DNA from: Candidatus Falkowiibacteriota bacterium
GTDB taxonomy: Bacteria > Patescibacteriota > Patescibacteriia > Patescibacteriales > SZUA-104
NCBI GenBank assembly: GCA_027020105.1
Contig: JALUVW010000127.1
Span: forward strand, 1-18,350
Length of the DNA: 18,350 nt
Direction of reading: 5' to 3'
Shown here: positions 1 through 7,238 of the stretch, piece after piece
Position numbering within the stretch: the first letter of the stretch is position 1
Layout: each line of letters starts with the position of its first letter
Notes under the pieces: model-generated
Told to the model about the DNA's origin: nothing
Seen by the model: only the letters and a program-made list of their open reading frames with translations
Database searches by the model: none
Translations under genes and position numbers: made by a program

Positions 1-51
1 ATCCGAATGACGCGAATTGGAGTTTTGGTGTTTTATGGACGCGCGTTATGA

Positions 52-468
52 TTATTGATTTACGGCTCCATCTATCGCCAAATTAACCAATCTGTCCGCT
101 TCTTTGTTTTGCTCGCGCGGCACATGGTTGAAACTGACTTTTTTAAAATTCAGAGACGCGTTATAAATTCGCACGAATAATGGCGCCAAGTCCTTATTTT
201 TAACTTTATACTCTCGGTTTAACTGCTTAACGACCAATTCACTGTCCAAATAGAATTCCAGCTCTTCCGCCCCCAATTCTCCGGCTTTTTTTATGGCCGC
301 GATAACCGCCATATACTCGGCCTGATTATTCGTCGCCTCTCCGACATACTCGGATATCGCGGCGACTTCATTCCCTTTTTCATCCAATAAAACGGCTCCG
401 ATCCCCGCCGGCCCCGGATTATTGCGCGCCCCTCCATCCGTATAAATAATCAACTTTTTATATCGCAT
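52..468 (-). CDS. rnhA: Ribonuclease HI family protein
   Basis: Ribonuclease H that cleaves the RNA strand of RNA-DNA hybrids (R-loops, replication primers) in the cytoplasm. The 138 residues show the type 1 RNase H fold: TDGGARNNPGPAG at 10-22 with catalytic D11, the NNQAEY helix with E51, YLDSELVVKQLN at 73-84 with D75, and EADRLVNLA at 123-131 with D125. All four metal-binding acidic residues are present. The length and the lack of the basic handle region of the E. coli enzyme fit the short YpdQ/archaeal-like branch. The ATG is preceded by an AT-rich leader with no Shine-Dalgarno, as in most genes here. It lies 90 bp downstream of recJ on the same strand, so the two may be co-transcribed. 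The gap holds only AT-rich sequence with repeated words such as AAAGATC. Family assignment is firm; the symbol is used in the broad sense. Confidence 0.93.
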   Translation of the reverse strand: MRYKKLIIYTDGGARNNPGPAGIGAVLLDEKGNEVAAISEYVGEATNNQAEYMAVIAAIKKAGELGAEELEFYLDSELVVKQLNREYKVKNKDLAPLFVRIYNASLNFKKVSFNHVPREQNKEADRLVNLAIDGAVNQ

Positions 469-558
469 AAATTTGCAAAATATTTAAAGTCATTGGAATA
501 TTTAAAATTCTTGAGACAATTTTAAAAATAATCCCAAAAATCTTAAAGATCGTAATAA

Positions 559-2394
559 TCACAAAGATCCTATCTTTATATCCACAATTTTTAACTGCGC
601 TTCCGTCCGTCCGTTAAACTCATTCATCTCAACATAATAAACTATATCAATCTTATCGCCAATCCGCAGATCTTTCCACCGTTCAGCTTGACCGAAGCCC
701 ACGGCGCTAATAATTCCGCATTCGTCATTCTTAATTTTTAGTTTAATGTGTTTGCCCTCAATTCCCATTGTGGCGATATCAGCCACGAGGACTCCGCGGC
801 TCACAAATTTAGGCTGATCATTATCTTGCCCAAACGGCGCGAATTTTTCCACTTCCGCTATAAACTCTTTGTTAATTTCGCTTAAATCAACCTCGGCCTC
901 AATTTTTATTTTCGGCGTCAAGTCCGCTCCCTTTAACTCGCGGTCGGCGATTTCAATGATTTTTTTCCTGAATTCTTCCAAATTGCTTTCCCGCAAGCTG
1001 AATCCGCACGCCATCGGATGGCCTCCGTATTTATCTAACAAATCAGAGCACTCTTCCAGCGCCTCCATTATGTTAAATTCGCCGATACTTCTGCCCGATC
1101 CCTTGTATCCGTCGTCATTTTTCGTTATCACCAGCGCGGGCAAATAATATTTACCGCTGATTCTACCGGCCGCCAAGCCGATTACGCCCTCGTTCCATAT
1201 TTTATCATCGGGAGTAACCGCGACAATGGCGGACGGGACGGGACGGGACGGGCCGTTTCGTCCGCCGGTATCCTCAACCATCTTCACGATCCGCTCAACT
1301 ATGTCCTCGGTCGCTTCTTGCCTTTCAATATTCCTGTCGTTCAAACGCCGAGCAATCGCCTCAGCCTCCTTCCGGTCCTTGGTTATAAGCAGCTCTAAGG
1401 CGGTATTGGCGTGGTCCATCCTGCCGGCGGCGTTAAGACGCGGCGCGATTTGAAATCCGATATTCCAGCTGTCCAACTTTTTATTTCCGTTTATCCGCGC
1501 TATTTTAATCAACTCCCGCAAGCCGACTCTGCTTGTGTTGTTCAAAACATTCAGTCCCGTTTTTACCAAGTCCCTGTTTTCGCCGAGCAAAGTAACGCAG
1601 TCGGCCACGGTTCCGATCGCCACCAAATCCAAGACGCGCGTTTCCAATTTTTTCTTGTCATCGTCGGATAATTTTGATTTGCTTATTATCGCTTCGGCCA
1701 ATTTAAAGGCGACGCCGACGCCGGCCAAATATTTAAAAGGGTAGTTTTCGCCCTCAACCAACGGATTGATTATCGGGCAATTCGGCAGCTCATCATTGTT
1801 TCCGGAGGCTTCAGCGCGAGGCGGAATATGGTGATCGGTTACGATTATGTCCAAACCGATTTCTTTGGCGTATTCAACTTCTTCTTTGCCGCGAATTCCT
1901 CCATCCACCGTAATAACAAGACTTGCGCCCGCGGCGGACAGCTCCTTGACCGCCTCCCTGTTCAATCCGTATCCCTCGCTCACTCTGTCGGGAATATACG
2001 GCTCCACATCGGCTTTAAGCGTTCCCAAAACATCCATTAAGACGGCGGTGGCCGTAACCCCGTCCGCGTCATAATCACCGTAAATCACGATTTTATTTTG
2101 CTCCTTGATGTGTTTAATAACCAAATCAACCGCCTTCTCCATATCGTTAAACAAAAACGGACTATGGCGCCCCCCGAACGAAGATTCCGATTCTGACTTG
2201 CCGGAGAGGGATTGCAGGACTTCGCCGCCTTGATGAACGGGGCCGGGGGAGCTTAAAAACCTCTTAATTTCCTCTTTTCCCGTAATCCCGCGGTTAAAAA
2301 GCAACTGTAAAACAATCCCGCTTAAATCAGGATATTTTTTAATAAAATCATCGCCTATCTTCGGCAAAATCAGCCATTTTTTTTTCATAAACAT
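559..2394 (-). CDS. recJ: Single-stranded-DNA-specific exonuclease RecJ
   Basis: 5'-3' single-strand DNA exonuclease of recombination and repair, DHH superfamily. Motifs run in order: GDYDADG (106-112), VDGG (163-166), TDHH (186-189), GTVADC (261-266), APRLNAAGRMDHA (317-329), then the DHHA1 region with GSGRS (432-436) and YGGHPMACGFS (456-466), and a C-terminal OB-like part ending at 611. The start is ATG TTT ATG, so translation could also begin at 2388; neither has a Shine-Dalgarno. Two stretches look inserted. Residues 51-78 (PVHQGGEVLQSLSGKSES and neighbours) make the linker between FLSSP and PFLFNDMEKA about 20 residues longer than in B. subtilis RecJ. Around 377-389 the coding DNA contains a GGACG tandem repeat. 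Both lie outside the catalytic motifs, so the enzyme is probably active. It is followed by the RNase HI gene. Confidence 0.96.
   Translation of the reverse strand: MFMKKKWLILPKIGDDFIKKYPDLSGIVLQLLFNRGITGKEEIKRFLSSPGPVHQGGEVLQSLSGKSESESSFGGRHSPFLFNDMEKAVDLVIKHIKEQNKIVIYGDYDADGVTATAVLMDVLGTLKADVEPYIPDRVSEGYGLNREAVKELSAAGASLVITVDGGIRGKEEVEYAKEIGLDIIVTDHHIPPRAEASGNNDELPNCPIINPLVEGENYPFKYLAGVGVAFKLAEAIISKSKLSDDDKKKLETRVLDLVAIGTVADCVTLLGENRDLVKTGLNVLNNTSRVGLRELIKIARINGNKKLDSWNIGFQIAPRLNAAGRMDHANTALELLITKDRKEAEAIARRLNDRNIERQEATEDIVERIVKMVEDTGGRNGPSRPVPSAIVAVTPDDKIWNEGVIGLAAGRISGKYYLPALVITKNDDGYKGSGRSIGEFNIMEALEECSDLLDKYGGHPMACGFSLRESNLEEFRKKIIEIADRELKGADLTPKIKIEAEVDLSEINKEFIAEVEKFAPFGQDNDQPKFVSRGVLVADIATMGIEGKHIKLKIKNDECGIISAVGFGQAERWKDLRIGDKIDIVYYVEMNEFNGRTEAQLKIVDIKIGSL
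1231..1252. repeat. Pentanucleotide tandem repeat inside recJ
   Basis: Four perfect copies of GGACG followed by GG, inside the recJ reading frame (minus strand, coding roughly PSRPVPS). A flanking GGCGGAC at 1228-1234 and GTCCGCC at 1259-1265 can pair around it. The unit of five is not a multiple of three, so a change of one copy would shift the frame. Confidence 0.8.
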
Positions 2395-2409
2395 TAACGT
2401 TAAAACTTC

Positions 2410-2493
2410 CGCCGAGTCTTATGTCGGGTTTGGCGGCTCCGGCCGCCCATATTCGCGAAGGCGGGGCGGAACTCGGCGAACTTCCGTGTTCGC
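2410..2493. repeat. Branched hairpin cluster downstream of the 32-residue gene
   Basis: CGCCGAGT (2410-2417) pairs with ACTCGGCG (2471-2478). Enclosed are GGCGGC-TCCG-GCCGCC (2432-2447) and the self-complementary TTCGCGAA near 2452-2459. A further hairpin, GCGAAC-TTCCGT-GTTCGC, overlaps at 2476-2493. The GC-rich nested layout resembles a REP-like or small mobile element. It fills most of the space between recJ and the 32-residue gene; the rest of 2395-2536 shows nothing else. Confidence 0.5.
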
Positions 2494-2536
2494 GATTCAT
2501 TGATTGGCGTTTTTGACGGCGAACGGATGTCGCCTC

Positions 2537-2635
2537 TCACATAAACGCCATGCCGACGCTCCAAAGCACCATGGTGAAAATTATCATAATGCTTAAAATC
2601 ACCCAGAATATTTTTACGATTTTTTTACGTTTCAT
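2537..2635 (-). CDS. Small single-helix membrane protein (32 aa)
   Basis: A 33-codon frame begins MKRKKIVKIFWVILS, continues as an unbroken hydrophobic segment (IMIIFTMVLW, about residues 9-26) and ends in TGA. This is a positively charged N-terminus plus one transmembrane helix, expected to sit in the membrane with the N-terminus inside. It lies between lepA and recJ on the same strand, where the rest of the gap is non-coding repeat. There is no Shine-Dalgarno, but that is normal here. The strong amphipathic/hydrophobic pattern in so short a frame is the main argument that it is real. I believe similar 30-35 residue proteins occur in Parcubacteria, but this is memory rather than a search. 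Function unknown; a secretion-channel partner, a stress peptide or a toxin-like peptide are all possible. Confidence 0.55.
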   Translation of the reverse strand: MKRKKIVKIFWVILSIMIIFTMVLWSVGMAFM

Positions 2636-2653
2636 AATTTTAAATTACGAATT

Positions 2654-2754
2654 AAAAACGCCAAATTCCAAATAAGTCCAAAATTACAAATTCAAAATAT
2701 TAATTTTATTTTGAATTTTGGTCATTGTAATTTATTTGGAATTTGTGATTTTCA
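2654..2754. repeat. Long imperfect inverted repeat between lepA and the 32-residue gene
   Basis: The left part (2654-2698) contains CCAAATTCCAAATAA and TTCAAAAT. The right part (2708-2754) contains the complementary ATTTTGAATTTTGG and TTATTTGGAATTTG. The centre is TTCAAAAT-ATTAATTTT-ATTTTGAA. It begins a few bases after the lepA stop and could form an AT-rich hairpin of roughly 40 bp in the lepA 3' end. Confidence 0.7.
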
Positions 2755-2759
2755 TTTCC

Positions 2760-4556
2760 TTACCTCTTAAGTATCTTGACAAAAGCATCGCTCGGAATAT
2801 CCACGCTCCCCTTGCCGGCTTCCATCATTTTTTTCTTTCCCTTTTTCTGTTTTTCCAATAATTTTCGCTTGCGCGAAACATCTCCGCCGTATAATTTCGC
2901 GGTCACATCCTTGCGCAGCGCCGATAATCTTTCGGCGGCGATTATTTTTCCGCCGACGGCGGCTTGCAGTTTTAACGCGAACATTTGCTTCGGCAGTGTT
3001 TCTTTTAACGTCTTGACGATTTCTTTGCCTCGCCTGAAAGCGTCATCTCGGTAAACGATTAAAGACAGGGCCTCAATCGGCTCTTCCGCCACCAAAATAT
3101 CCATCTTGACCACGTCCGCCTCGCGATAATCGGCGTATTCGTAGTTTAGCGAAGCGTACCCGGAGCTGGCGCTTTTTATTTTGTCGTAATAATCGGTCAA
3201 GATGGAAGACATCGGTATTTCATAATGCAAAATAGCCCTGTCTTCGTCCAAATATTCCGTATTTTTGTAAATCCCTCTTTTATCTTGAGTCAAACTCATA
3301 ATGGGCCCGATATAACCTTTGGGAGTGATGATGTCCAGCTTGACCCACGGCTCCTCTATTTTATCTATCTCGGTTTGGTCCGGCAGTTGCCTTGGCGTCC
3401 TTATGATCAAATCTTCTCCGCTTTTTTTGCGAACCTTGTAAGCGACGCTCGGAACGGTCACGATCAAGTCCAAATTATACTCCCGCCTTAACCTTTCCTG
3501 AAAAATCTCCAAATGCAGAAGTCCCAAAAACCCGCACCTGAACCCGAATCCGAGCGCCTCGGACCGCTCCGGCTCATACGCCAAAGAAGCGTCGTTTAAT
3601 TTAAGTTTGGCAATCGCCTCTCTTAATTCTTCAAACTCGTTTCCCTCCCTTGGAAAGACGCCGGCAAAAACCATGGGTTTAACTTCTTTGTAGCCGGTAA
3701 GCGGTTCAACCGCTCTTAAAGCGGTTGAACCGCTTGTGACGGTATCACCGACCTTTGCTTCGCCCACTTCCTTAAAGCCGGTTACGATATAACCGATTTC
3801 CCCTGTTTTGAGCCCCTCCGTTGACTTATAATCCGGTTTAAAAATACCGATATCCAACGCCTCACTCGTCGCTCCGGTTGCCATTAAATAAATTTTATCT
3901 CCTTTTTTTATCTCACCGTCAACCACTCTCACGTACGCCACAACGCCTTTATATTCGTCATAATTTGAATCAAAAATCAAAGCGCGCAACGGTTGGTTCG
4001 TCCCCGCGGACCTGCCGCGAACCGGCGACGGTACGCGCTCAATAACCGCCTTTAAAATTTCCTCCACGCCTTCTCCCGTTTTTCCGGAGGCGCAAATTAT
4101 TTCCTCGGCGCCACATCCCAACAATTTTATAATTTCATTTTTCGTTTTTTGGACGTCGGCGGCCGGCAAATCAACCTTATTCACCACCGGCACAACGATT
4201 AAATCCTGCTCCATGGCCAAATACAAATTGGCCAATGTCTGTGCTTGAATTCCCTGCGTCGCGTCCACCAATAAAACGGCGCCTTCAACCGCCGCCAAAC
4301 TGCGCGAAACCTCGTAAGCGAAATCAACGTGTCCCGGAGTGTCAATCAGATTAAGCTTATAATTATTATATTCCATGGTCACCGGCTGCAGCTTGATGGT
4401 AATCCCCCGCTCTCGCTCCAAGTCCATTCTGTCCAAAAGCTGCTCTTTCATTCTTCTCTTTTCAACCGTGCCGGTAATCTCCAGCATCCTGTCCGCCAAA
4501 GTTGACTTTCCGTGGTCAATGTGCGCGATTATGCAAAAATTCCTAATATTGTCCAT
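2760..4556 (-). CDS. lepA: Elongation factor 4 (LepA) GTPase
   Basis: Ribosome-associated translational GTPase. The G domain shows AHIDHGKST (11-19), DTPGHVD (72-78), NKVD (126-129) and SGKTG (157-161). Domain II follows, then EF-G-like domains with KPMVFAGVFP (293-302) and FGFRCGFLGLLHLEIFQERL near 357-376. The C-terminal LepA-specific domain ends GSVDIPSDAFVKILK. The 598 residues match the usual length of about 600. Residues 275-286 (SGSTALRAVEPL) are encoded by a 37-bp palindrome (3699-3735) and replace a part that is normally GDTIT followed by a short linker before PGYKEVKP. It lies in a surface loop of domain II and probably leaves the protein functional. The ATG is preceded by an AT-rich inverted repeat and no Shine-Dalgarno. 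Confidence 0.97.
   Translation of the reverse strand: MDNIRNFCIIAHIDHGKSTLADRMLEITGTVEKRRMKEQLLDRMDLERERGITIKLQPVTMEYNNYKLNLIDTPGHVDFAYEVSRSLAAVEGAVLLVDATQGIQAQTLANLYLAMEQDLIVVPVVNKVDLPAADVQKTKNEIIKLLGCGAEEIICASGKTGEGVEEILKAVIERVPSPVRGRSAGTNQPLRALIFDSNYDEYKGVVAYVRVVDGEIKKGDKIYLMATGATSEALDIGIFKPDYKSTEGLKTGEIGYIVTGFKEVGEAKVGDTVTSGSTALRAVEPLTGYKEVKPMVFAGVFPREGNEFEELREAIAKLKLNDASLAYEPERSEALGFGFRCGFLGLLHLEIFQERLRREYNLDLIVTVPSVAYKVRKKSGEDLIIRTPRQLPDQTEIDKIEEPWVKLDIITPKGYIGPIMSLTQDKRGIYKNTEYLDEDRAILHYEIPMSSILTDYYDKIKSASSGYASLNYEYADYREADVVKMDILVAEEPIEALSLIVYRDDAFRRGKEIVKTLKETLPKQMFALKLQAAVGGKIIAAERLSALRKDVTAKLYGGDVSRKRKLLEKQKKGKKKMMEAGKGSVDIPSDAFVKILKR
3699..3735. repeat. 37-bp palindromic element inside lepA (copy 1)
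   Basis: AAGCGGTTCAACCGCT (3699-3714), loop CTTAA (3715-3719), AGCGGTTGAACCGCTT (3720-3735). The two 16-base arms are perfectly complementary, and each arm is itself nearly self-complementary. It is flanked by GT on both sides (3697-3698 and 3736-3737), which could be a 2-bp target duplication. The second copy, with the same geometry, is at 11156-11192. Confidence 0.9.
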
Positions 4557-4572
4557 AGGTTAAAATAAGAAA

Positions 4573-4656
4573 AATAAGATAAATAAGAAAAATAAGAATA
4601 TTGTTTTGCCGTGAATCGCAAAACCGTTTATTCTTTTTGTTCTTATTTATCTTATT
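4573..4656. repeat. AT-rich imperfect inverted repeat upstream of lepA
   Basis: AATAAGATAAATAAGAA begins the left arm (4573-4609, ending GTTTTGC). The right arm (4618-4656) is GCAAAAC followed by TTCTTATTTATCTTATT. The pair is almost fully complementary. It starts 17 bp upstream of the lepA start codon and would be in the lepA leader if transcription starts further up. Confidence 0.75.
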
Positions 4657-4744
4657 ACTCCCTACATCTTACTAATTTTTTCGTTTTTGGTCAAATAAAA
4701 CCGCCCGAACTTGGACGATTTAAATGTATTCCCAAAAGCCATTA

Positions 4745-4810
4745 CGCCCCGTAGGGGCGAACGGCGTTCGCCCCCTTGGCGGACGAGAGGCGTCGCGGCG
4801 GCCCGTCCGC
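4745..4810. repeat. Cluster of REP-like GC-rich hairpins
   Basis: CGCCCC-GTA-GGGGCG (4745-4759) overlaps GGGGCGAAC-GGC-GTTCGCCCC (4754-4774). These are followed by GCGGACG (4779-4785), which pairs with CGTCCGC (4804-4810). The first two are alternative hairpins sharing the GGGGCG arm. This kind of GGGGCGAAC/GTTCGCCCC palindrome is a familiar dispersed repeat in many bacterial genomes. Confidence 0.7.
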
Positions 4811-4951
4811 TTGCCGATACCGCGACACGGGGTCAATTTGCCGATTATAATAAAACCGTAACAATCCCATAAACGAAATACCGGCTATCATCCGCAAATT
4901 GTCCGCTTTATATGGCCGTCCGCTTATTGCCATCACCGCTAATCCCCCCAG

Positions 4952-4970
4952 CCCCCTTTACTAAAGGGGG
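4952..4970. repeat. Short G/C-run palindrome
   Basis: CCCCCTTTA-C-TAAAGGGGG, a perfect 9-1-9 inverted repeat preceded by CCCCCCAGC. It lies immediately beyond the groL terminator and has no T-run, so it looks like a dispersed repeat rather than a terminator. Confidence 0.7.
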
Positions 4971-4977
4971 AATTATA

Positions 4978-5011
4978 AAAAACTATGCCCGTAATTAAGG
5001 GCATAGTTTTT
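4978..5011. terminator. Intrinsic terminator of groL (bidirectional)
   Basis: AAAAACTATGCCC (4978-4990), loop GTAATTAA, GGGCATAGTTTTT (4999-5011): a perfect 13-bp stem. It is flanked by A-rich and T-rich sequence on either side, so it reads as a Rho-independent terminator on both strands. It lies 39 bp after the groL stop codon and closes the groES-groL unit. Confidence 0.88.
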
Positions 5012-5049
5012 ATATAAATCCGTGATCTGCGTGTTTGTTTCTTGCGTCT

Positions 5050-6705
5050 TTACATCATCGGCATGCCGCCGCCCATTCCGCCCATTCCCGCGGGCGTTCC
5101 GCCGCCGGCCGCTTCTTTGTCTTCCGGCTTATCCGTAATTACCGCTTCCGTGGTCAAAAACATCGCCGCGGCCGAAGACGCGTTCTCCAAGGCGGAGCGG
5201 ACAACCTTGGTCGGATCAACCACGCCGGCGTTAACCAAATCTTCAAAACGGTTTTTCGCCGCGTTGTAGCCGATGCCGGTATCTCCCTTTTTGTGCGCGC
5301 TCATTATGTTATACAAAACCAAGGAGCCGTCCTTGCCGGCGTTGGCGGCAATTTGCTTGATTGGCTCAAGTATGGCGCGGTCAATTATTTTCGCGCCGAC
5401 GCTGTCTTCCTTTTTGTCCGTCAAATCCCTAAACGCGTTGCCGGCCAAAGCCAACGCAAGTCCGCCGCCGGCGACCACTCCTTCTTCCACGGCGGCGCGA
5501 GTGGCGTTCAGAGCGTCTTCAATCCTGTCCTTCTTCTCCTTCATTTCGGTTTCAGTGGCGGCGCCCACTTTAATCACGGCCACTCCGCCGGATAATTTCG
5601 CCAATCGTTCCTGTAATTTTTCTTTGTCAAAGTCGGAATCGGACATCTCAATTTCTTTTTTAATCTGCTCAATTCTTGACTTGATTTTCGCTTCGTCTCC
5701 CTTGCCTTCAACAATGGTGGTATCGTCTTTGGATGAAACCACTTTTCGCGCTTTGCCCAAATCCTCTATTTCAACGTTTTCCAATTTTAGCCCCACTTCT
5801 TCGGAAATAACTTTTCCGCCGGTTAAAATCGCTATATCCTCCAGCATGGCCTTTCTTCTGTCGCCGAATCCGGGCGCTTTAACGGCCAAAGTATTAAATG
5901 TTCCTTTCAGTTTATTGACCACAAACACCGCCAACGCTTCCCCTTCAATTTCGTCGGCGATAATAACCAAGTCTTTCTTGCCTTGCTGCGCCATTTTTTC
6001 CAAAAGCGGCAAAATTTCTTGAACGGAAGAAATTTTCTTGTCGGTAATCAATATAAACGGATCTTCAAACTCCGCCCTCATTGAATCGGCGTTGGTAATC
6101 ATATAAGGAGAAACATATCCTTTGTCAAACTGCATTCCTTCCACCACTTCCTTTTCAACGCCGAAAGACTGGCCTTCCTCAACGGTAATAACGCCGTCTT
6201 TGCCGACGGAATCCATGGCTTCGGCGATAATGTTGCCTATTTCGGAATCATTGGCGCTGATTGAAGCCACTTGCGCGATTTCCTCCTTGGTGGAGATTGG
6301 TTTGCTCATTTCTTTAAGCTTTGCGACTATTTCGCTTACTTTTTTTTCAATGCTCTGCTTTATTTCTATCGGCTCCGCTCCGGAAGAAACAAGCTTCAAT
6401 CCTTCGCTAATCATCGCTTGCGCCAAAATGGTGGCGGTGGTGGTGCCGTCGCCGGCGACATCGTTGGTTTTGGAAGCCACTTCTTTCACCATCTCCGCGC
6501 CGATATTTTCAAACTTATTTTCCAGTTCAATTTCTTTGGCGACGCTGACACCGTCCTTGGTGATGGTCGGCGACCCGAAGCCCTTGTCCAAAACCACGTT
6601 CCGCCCCTTGGGGCCGAGAGTCACTTTAACGGCGTTCGCCAATTTATCAACCCCTTGTTTTAAGGCGCTCCTCGCCTCTTCGTTGTAAATTATTTGTTTT
6701 GACAT
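5050..6705 (-). CDS. groL: 60 kDa chaperonin GroEL
   Basis: ATP-dependent cytoplasmic folding chamber that works with GroES. The sequence begins SKQIIYNEEARSALKQGVDKL, with ATP-site motifs GPKGRNVVLDKGFG (31-44), KDGVSVAKEI (50-59) and AGDGTTTATILA (84-95). The apical domain has GKDGVITVEEG. The late equatorial part carries SGGVAVIKVGAATE and VVAGGG. The tail ends with the Gly-Met repeat GGMGGMGGGMPMM pattern typical of GroEL. At 551 residues it is full length. It is the distal gene of the pair: groES ends 129 bp upstream, and the gap contains a long imperfect inverted repeat but no obvious separate promoter. Heat-shock control should come through the CIRCE site upstream of groES. A strong terminator follows. 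Confidence 0.98.
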   Translation of the reverse strand: MSKQIIYNEEARSALKQGVDKLANAVKVTLGPKGRNVVLDKGFGSPTITKDGVSVAKEIELENKFENIGAEMVKEVASKTNDVAGDGTTTATILAQAMISEGLKLVSSGAEPIEIKQSIEKKVSEIVAKLKEMSKPISTKEEIAQVASISANDSEIGNIIAEAMDSVGKDGVITVEEGQSFGVEKEVVEGMQFDKGYVSPYMITNADSMRAEFEDPFILITDKKISSVQEILPLLEKMAQQGKKDLVIIADEIEGEALAVFVVNKLKGTFNTLAVKAPGFGDRRKAMLEDIAILTGGKVISEEVGLKLENVEIEDLGKARKVVSSKDDTTIVEGKGDEAKIKSRIEQIKKEIEMSDSDFDKEKLQERLAKLSGGVAVIKVGAATETEMKEKKDRIEDALNATRAAVEEGVVAGGGLALALAGNAFRDLTDKKEDSVGAKIIDRAILEPIKQIAANAGKDGSLVLYNIMSAHKKGDTGIGYNAAKNRFEDLVNAGVVDPTKVVRSALENASSAAAMFLTTEAVITDKPEDKEAAGGGTPAGMGGMGGGMPMM

Positions 6706-6716
6706 ATTTATTCATA

Positions 6717-6808
6717 ACTCAAATCTCAAAGCGCAAAACTCAAAACCAAAACTTAAAGCTTGAAATTTTTCAGTTTTGAATTATTGTTTTGGCTTTTGAC
6801 ATTTGAGT
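6717..6808. repeat. Imperfect inverted repeat between groES and groL
   Basis: The left half starts ACTCAAATCTCAAAGCGC and continues CAAAACTCAAAACC. The right half ends GGCTTTTGACATTTGAGT, with CAGTTTTGAATTATTG before it. The halves are complementary with several mismatches. In the groES-groL transcript this would be a roughly 45-bp imperfect hairpin between the two cistrons, possibly a processing or differential-stability site. Confidence 0.65.
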
Positions 6809-6834
6809 TTCGGTTTTATTAGTAAAATAATTTA

Positions 6835-7125
6835 TTACCCTAACACGGCCAAAATATCACTTTCGGCGATAATAAGATATTCCTCCCCGTCAACCTTGAT
6901 CTCGTCCGGAGAATATTTTTTAAACATTACTTTATCGCCGACGGCTACGCTCATTTCGGCTCTTTGTCCGTTATCCATCATCTTGCCGGGACCGACGGCG
7001 ACAACCTCGCCCTTCTCCGGTTTTTCCCTGTCAACGGTGTCCGGCAAAACAATGCCGGCCTTCGTAATCTCGTCTTCCGTTATCGGTTTAACGATAACAT
7101 GGTCGTGCAATGGTTTTAATTTCAT
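6835..7125 (-). CDS. groES: 10 kDa co-chaperonin GroES
   Basis: Heptameric lid of the GroEL chamber. From MKLKPLHDHVIVKP at the N-terminus through the mobile loop region (EDEITKAGIVLPDTVDREKP), GEVVAVGPGKM and KVMFKKYSPDEIKVDGEEYLII, all GroES landmarks are present in order. The 96-residue length is standard. I chose the ATG at 7125 because family members start at this residue. An in-frame ATG at 7149 would add MRYELHVN, which has no counterpart in the family as I know it. Neither has a Shine-Dalgarno. It is the first gene of the groES-groL unit, about 150 nt downstream of the predicted transcription start. Confidence 0.96.
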   Translation of the reverse strand: MKLKPLHDHVIVKPITEDEITKAGIVLPDTVDREKPEKGEVVAVGPGKMMDNGQRAEMSVAVGDKVMFKKYSPDEIKVDGEEYLIIAESDILAVLG

Positions 7126-7238
7126 ATTCACGTGTAGCTCGTAACGCATAACTCGCGGCGCGGATTTCGCCGCAGTTATGGATAGAGTAAGTTATTTATT
7201 ATTTATTATTTATTATTATTTTATTTCTTAACGGACAA

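Larger units (their letters stand above)
4557..5049. other. Gene-free stretch between groL and lepA
   Basis: About 490 bp with no convincing gene. It holds, from right to left, the groL terminator, a CCCCCTTTA/TAAAGGGGG hairpin, about 140 bp of unassigned sequence, a cluster of GC-rich hairpins (4745-4810) and an AT-rich inverted repeat next to lepA. A 64-codon open frame at 4742-4936 is judged non-coding. A TATAAT exists on the minus strand near 4841-4847, but I see no fitting -35 box, so the lepA promoter is unlocated. Confidence 0.6.

Noticed and set aside
4742..4936. 64-codon open frame on the minus strand between groL and lepA
   Set aside because: Its second half is read from hairpin repeats (4745-4810), there is no recognisable domain or hydrophobic pattern, and repeat-derived words such as DPVSRYRQAD also appear in other spurious frames here.
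5273..6022. Long open frames opposite groL and opposite the antiporter gene
   Set aside because: They are antisense shadows of highly conserved genes, rich in Ser/Ala or His/Arg low-complexity text, without their own start signals.
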